Below, one piece after another: positions 32,730 to 36,568 of a stretch of 36,568 bases of DNA. Below the pieces are notes generated by a model. The model saw only the letters and a list, made by a program, of their open reading frames with translations. It searched no databases and was not told the DNA's origin. Positions within the stretch are counted from its first letter, which is position 1, and the number at the start of each line of letters is the position of its first letter. Where the stretch lies: the NCBI GenBank assembly GCA_944393665.1, contig CALYAX010000016.1:1-36568 (forward strand). The letters are read 5' to 3'. The translations under genes were made by a program, and so were the position numbers. Source of the DNA: an uncultured Alphaproteobacteria bacterium. GTDB taxonomy: Bacteria > Pseudomonadota > Alphaproteobacteria > RF32 > CAG-239.

Positions 32730-34964
32730 ATGAGTTTATTTGGTGCAATGCAATCGGGAATTTCCGGCCTGTCGGCGCAGTCTACCGCCATGGGCGCGAT
32801 TTCTGATAACATTTCCAATGTGAATACCATTGGTTATAAAAACAGCTCGGTTGCTTTTCAGACCTTGGTTACAAAACAAACCTCAACCAACAGCTATTCC
32901 CCCGGCGGTGTTCAGCCGGCAACCAAACAGACCATCAATGCGCAGGGCCTGCTTGCTGCCCACTCGTCATCAACGGCTTTGGCTGTCAGCGGTAACGGCT
33001 ATTTTGTCGTCAATACTTCGGCCAACCCCGGTGAGGGCGATATGTGGGCTTATACCCGTGCCGGAGATTTTGATATTGATGAAAACGGCTATCTGAAGAA
33101 TACCGGCGGTTTCTACGCCCAGGCATGGTCTTTGCTGCCCTGGGACGGCAATCCCGAGGCGACTGTCGTTCAGGTCAACGGCATAAACTATATGAAAGCT
33201 TATTACGACAGCCAGGGCAAAACCGTGTATATCAATGATAATATCGTGGATAACCGCAACCTGCGCCCGGTCAATCTGTCTACCATCGGCGGTTCGGCGG
33301 CACCCACCCATCAGATTAAATACGGGGCTAACCTGCCTTCCGGCGATCCGATCTTTGATGCCTCGTCCCCGTCTGCCGGTGGCCGTCATTCTGTCAACGC
33401 TTTGATTTATGACAGCTTGGGCAATGCCAGCAACCTGAGCCTGACCTATACCAAAACCAGTTCCAACGGCTGGTCGATGGGGTCGTCAATTCCCAGCGGG
33501 GCTGCTTCGGTAACCCTGACCGGCAATTTTGAAAACTACGGCGATGCTTCGGCTGATGTTTACTATGCCGCCGGGCAGCTGGAATTTACCGGCGTTCCGC
33601 AAAACGGGTCGATCATCAGCATTAAAGACGCGCAAACCAACCAGACCTTTAACTTTGAGGTTCTGGCCAACCCCGGCGATACCGCACAACCCGGCAATAT
33701 CGGAATTGATGTGTCTGCCGGCGTGGTTTCTGCCAGTGACTTTGTTCAGCGCTTAAATGACGCCATTCAGGCCAATATGCCTGGTGCCAAACGTTTCACG
33801 GCCGATTCGAATACATTGCAGATTGTGCAGTCAACGGGCGGCGGAGCTTTGGAAATTGACGTCAGCAAATGTCTGGCTTGTAAACAGTCTCAGGTCAATC
33901 CGGTTGTAGAAACCGGGATCCCGACCGGCAAATTTACCGTCCAGCAGATTGATAATGATATTAAGAATGCCGGCAATATCAGCTTTACATCCAACCAGGT
34001 TAACGCTTATCAGGGAAAAACCGTTACCATCGACGGCAAGACCTATGAGTTCACCAACGGCGGAGCGGCCGGTGGCGGCAATATTGGTGTAGACCTTGCC
34101 GGTTGCCTGAATGGTGACGGCACGGTTAACCAGGTCAAATTAATGGACTCTTTTGTTTCCAAAGTCCGCCAGAATGTAACCGAGCCGGAGCGTTTCAGTG
34201 CCAGCGGCACCACTCTGGAAATCCTGCCCTCGGCGACGGGAGGTGATATTGACATTGATTTCCGCGCTCTCGGCAATGCCGTTGCCGGAACCGCCCGCAG
34301 CAACAACATCTGGGTTGATGTTGCCACCAATGAGGCCACCATCAGCAGCTCTTTCAGCGTCAACAATACCGATGTGGAAAGCGGCTCAATGGTTCCGGCT
34401 GTCCGTTTTAATGCCGACGGTACCCCCAAATACTACTTTGTCGATGAAATGTCGATTGAGTGGGCCAACGGTGCCGAGAATATGAACGGCGATTATAACC
34501 AGGGAACCACCATTAAGCTTGATATGGGCAATGTCGGAACCAATGACGGCCTGACCAGTTTGTCCGGCAGCTTCAACACCAACTACATCAAGCAGGACGG
34601 TGCCAAATTCGGCAGTTATGCCGGTGTATCGGTTGGAGAAGACGGCGTGGTAACCGCTTTGTATGACAATGGTGAAACCCGTCCGATTGCGATTTTGCCG
34701 ATTGCGACTTTTTCCAACCCCAACGGCATGAGCGCTCTAACGGGTAACGCCTGGATTGAGACTGACTTTTCCGGTCAGGCGCTGCTTAAAATGGCCAGCA
34801 CCAACGGCGCCGGCAAAGTCGAAGCCAACTCTCTGGAACAGTCCAATGTGGACTTGGCAACAGAATTTGCCAATATGATTATCACTCAGCGGGCTTATTC
34901 GGCCGCCACTAAAATTATTACCACGGCCAACGATATGCTCGACGAGCTCACCAGAATGACCTAG
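32730..34964 (+). CDS. flgE: Flagellar hook protein FlgE
   Basis: 744 residues with AGGAGAACG upstream of the ATG. FlgE forms the hook, the universal joint between basal body and filament. The N-terminal rod/hook motif is SLFGAMQSGISGLSAQSTAMGAISDNISNVNT-GYK in outline, and the C-terminal helix is EQSNVDLATEFANMIITQRAYSAATKIITTANDML. The enterobacterial protein has about 400 residues; here some 340 extra lie in the middle, where two related segments (TNQTFNFEVLANPGDTAQPG..., KTYEFTNGGAAGGGNIG...) each precede an IGVD/IDVD stretch and so look like internally duplicated surface domains. Long hooks of this type occur in other Alphaproteobacteria. A terminator-like palindrome follows. Confidence 0.95.
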   Translation: MSLFGAMQSGISGLSAQSTAMGAISDNISNVNTIGYKNSSVAFQTLVTKQTSTNSYSPGGVQPATKQTINAQGLLAAHSSSTALAVSGNGYFVVNTSANPGEGDMWAYTRAGDFDIDENGYLKNTGGFYAQAWSLLPWDGNPEATVVQVNGINYMKAYYDSQGKTVYINDNIVDNRNLRPVNLSTIGGSAAPTHQIKYGANLPSGDPIFDASSPSAGGRHSVNALIYDSLGNASNLSLTYTKTSSNGWSMGSSIPSGAASVTLTGNFENYGDASADVYYAAGQLEFTGVPQNGSIISIKDAQTNQTFNFEVLANPGDTAQPGNIGIDVSAGVVSASDFVQRLNDAIQANMPGAKRFTADSNTLQIVQSTGGGALEIDVSKCLACKQSQVNPVVETGIPTGKFTVQQIDNDIKNAGNISFTSNQVNAYQGKTVTIDGKTYEFTNGGAAGGGNIGVDLAGCLNGDGTVNQVKLMDSFVSKVRQNVTEPERFSASGTTLEILPSATGGDIDIDFRALGNAVAGTARSNNIWVDVATNEATISSSFSVNNTDVESGSMVPAVRFNADGTPKYYFVDEMSIEWANGAENMNGDYNQGTTIKLDMGNVGTNDGLTSLSGSFNTNYIKQDGAKFGSYAGVSVGEDGVVTALYDNGETRPIAILPIATFSNPNGMSALTGNAWIETDFSGQALLKMASTNGAGKVEANSLEQSNVDLATEFANMIITQRAYSAATKIITTANDMLDELTRMT

Positions 34965-35001
34965 GCTTGGATCTTCAAGAATTGAAACTCTCCTAAAACC
35001 G

Positions 35002-35035
35002 ATTACCCCGCAGCAGTTGCTGCGGGGTAATTATT
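35002..35035 (+). terminator. Terminator-like perfect hairpin after flgE
   Basis: A 14-bp perfect stem, ATTACCCCGCAGCA (35002-35015), 2 nt, and its complement (35018-35031). Only a weak T-tract follows, but position and stability fit termination of fliK-flgD-flgE. Confidence 0.7.
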
Positions 35036-35129
35036 AAAAGAGAACGGCGGCAATCCGGAGCCGGGTTGTGGATAGGTTAATTTATGCGTTCACTAAATCA
35101 GATTTTTAAGTTAAGACATAAATAAATGG

Positions 35130-35144
35130 GGAAATGTGATTTCC
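35130..35144. promoter_or_regulatory. Short palindrome ahead of fliF
   Basis: GGAAAT, GTG, ATTTCC, about 55 nt before the fliF start. A possible activator or repressor site; no promoter boxes are convincing around it. Confidence 0.3.
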
Positions 35145-35197
35145 GGCCTGTTCGGGTTGGAAATTGATTGATTTTAAAACTATGATTGGGGAATCTG

Positions 35198-36568
35198 GTG
35201 AATAATTTACTGCAAACCATTAAAAACCTGTCACCGGGACGTCTGGCCTCGCTGGCTGCGATCATCATTTTTTTGATAAGCTTTTTTGTTTATATCGGTG
35301 TCCGCATGAACGGCGGCGAATATGCCGTTTTATATACCGACCTTGAATTGGAAGATGCCAAAAATATTGTCGCCCGCCTGGAAACGGCTAATGTTAAATA
35401 CCGCCTCGCCAAAAACGGGACAGAGGTTCAGGTTCCTGCCGACGAAGTGAATAAAATGCGCGTGGATACCGCCGAACTGGCCATGGCCTCTGCCGGTTCC
35501 AACGTCGGATACGAGGTTTTTGACAATACCGATGCGCTGGGTTCCACCAACTTTGTGCAGAATGTCAATCTGATTCGCGCGCTGGAGGGCGAGCTCTCCC
35601 GGACAATCCGCTCGGTTGACAATATCCGTTCCGCCCGGGTTCATCTGGTTTTGCCCAAGCGCGAAATGTTCTCCCGTGAGGAACAGACGCCCACGGCTTC
35701 GGTTGTTATTAAAACCCGGCAGGGCAAGCTCAGCCTGCAGGAAATCCAGTCTATACAAAAGCTGGTGGCTGCAGCAGTACCCAAGCTTGACGTAAAAAAC
35801 GTCGCCATTGTTGACAATGCCGGCAATTTGCTGACCAATAATTTCCAGGATGAGGAAACCGTCAACAACGCCAATAATGAGCTTTTGCGCCTGGAAGCCG
35901 AGCGCAAAATGGCTTCCAAAGTTCAAAATCTGCTCGAAAAAACCGTCGGTCCCGGCAAAGCCCAGGCCCAGGTCAATATTGAAATGGATTTTGACCAGGT
36001 GGTTACCAATGAAGAAATTTATGATCCTGACAGCCAGGTTGTCCGCTCCCAGGCAACCGTGACCGAGGAAGGAACATCCGGCCAGCAGGCGGCTCCGGTC
36101 ACCGTGGCACAGAATATTCCCAACGGCGACGGCGTTACTTCTTCCGGCGGCATGTATAACCAAAATTCCAAAACCGAAGAAACGATCAATTATGAAATTT
36201 CCAAAGTTGTCCGCAACAAAGTTAAGAATACCGGCGAAATTAAACGCCTGACCGTGGCGGTTATGGTTGACGGCGTTTATGAAAAAGATGCCGAGGGCAG
36301 GGAGGTTTACCGGGCCCGCACCGCGGAAGAAATGGATAAAATCACTTCTCTGGTCAAATCGGCGGTCGGTTATGATGCCAACCGCGGCGATCTGGTGGAT
36401 GTCCAGAATATGAAATTTGCTTCGGTTTCTCCGGACTTTATCGAAATGAGCGAAACCCTTTACTTCGGATTTACCAAAGATGAACTGATCCGCATTGCCG
36501 AAGGGCTGGGCGTTGCAATTGTAGCAATACTGGTTATTTTGTTAGTTATCCGCCCGTTGATTAACAAT
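35198..36568 (+). CDS. fliF: Flagellar MS-ring protein FliF (C-terminus cut by window edge)
   Basis: 457 codons visible from a GTG at 35198 with GGGGA 5 nt upstream; the nearby ATG at 35182 is out of frame and stops at once. FliF forms the MS ring in the inner membrane, the base of the flagellar motor and export gate. Residues about 16-36 are the first transmembrane helix (LASLAAIIIFLISFFVYIGV). Next comes the periplasmic YscJ/FliF domain with EYAVLYTDLELEDAKNIVARLE and GSTNFVQNVNLIRALEGELSRTI. The second transmembrane helix (VAIVAILVILLVI) is just reached at about 438-452. The roughly 100-residue cytosolic tail that binds FliG lies beyond the edge. The unit starts a new transcript after the flgE terminator. 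Confidence 0.96.
   Translation, partial: MNNLLQTIKNLSPGRLASLAAIIIFLISFFVYIGVRMNGGEYAVLYTDLELEDAKNIVARLETANVKYRLAKNGTEVQVPADEVNKMRVDTAELAMASAGSNVGYEVFDNTDALGSTNFVQNVNLIRALEGELSRTIRSVDNIRSARVHLVLPKREMFSREEQTPTASVVIKTRQGKLSLQEIQSIQKLVAAAVPKLDVKNVAIVDNAGNLLTNNFQDEETVNNANNELLRLEAERKMASKVQNLLEKTVGPGKAQAQVNIEMDFDQVVTNEEIYDPDSQVVRSQATVTEEGTSGQQAAPVTVAQNIPNGDGVTSSGGMYNQNSKTEETINYEISKVVRNKVKNTGEIKRLTVAVMVDGVYEKDAEGREVYRARTAEEMDKITSLVKSAVGYDANRGDLVDVQNMKFASVSPDFIEMSETLYFGFTKDELIRIAEGLGVAIVAILVILLVIRPLINN

Noticed and set aside
35330..36163. Long open frame on the minus strand opposite fliF
   Set aside because: The plus strand encodes a clear FliF in the same place; the minus frame has no ribosome site or family features.

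Overview
The window looks like a chromosomal segment of an anaerobic, flagellated alphaproteobacterium, probably a gut-type, Rhodospirillales-like lineage. The alphaproteobacterial signals are FlbT, several short flagellins and a class IIA HAD protein of a family common in that class. Anaerobic life is suggested by the [FeFe]-hydrogenase maturases HydF and HydG, which are unusual in Alphaproteobacteria. I see no tRNA, rRNA, CRISPR array, transposase or phage gene.

Layout. 1-3212 (minus strand): two secreted cysteine-rich repeat proteins, the first cut by the window edge; both share an N-terminal module. 3502-8382: a very large unrecognised protein of about 1626 residues. 8445-13833: housekeeping and cofactor genes: alr on the minus strand, then tatD-tcdA-hydF as a tight plus-strand group and hydG with its own likely promoter. 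13965-16022: a flagellin whose outer domain is replaced by about 420 residues containing a C-type-lectin-like domain. 16199-19871: a HAD-fold protein lacking its nucleophile, a small membrane-anchored protein, and on the minus strand Uup and a TerB-like protein. 20051-26259: four more flagellins with flbT and a probable flbT remnant between them; two of the flagellins form near-identical cassettes including their promoters. 26368-29376: a Sel1-repeat secreted protein and accB-accC (minus strand). 29648-36568: an EamA-type membrane protein, then a sigma-54 promoter followed by fliK-flgD-flgE, and finally fliF, cut by the right edge.

Main discovery candidate. The flagellin at 13965-16022 carries, inside its surface-exposed region, a segment (about 14991-15104) that looks like the variable region of a diversity-generating retroelement (DGR): a YYWSS...GVRCFQ C-type-lectin/DUF1566-like end in which 20 of 25 consecutive codons end in a pyrimidine with scattered first and second bases, as expected from mutated AAY template codons. 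A GC-rich perfect hairpin lies 34 nt downstream, as in known DGR targets. The lectin-like domain also appears circularly permuted, with its C-terminal half before its N-terminal half across a Gly/Ser linker, which would let a normally C-terminal variable domain sit in the middle of a flagellin. No reverse transcriptase or template repeat is in this window, so the retroelement would have to act from elsewhere in the genome.

How the genes fit together. fliK, flgD, flgE and fliF build the basal body and hook, the five flagellins supply the filament, and FlbT probably controls flagellin expression after transcription. Three or four flagellin promoters share a TTTAAA box at a fixed distance from a -10-like element, and two share an inverted repeat at the start of the leader that could be a control site.
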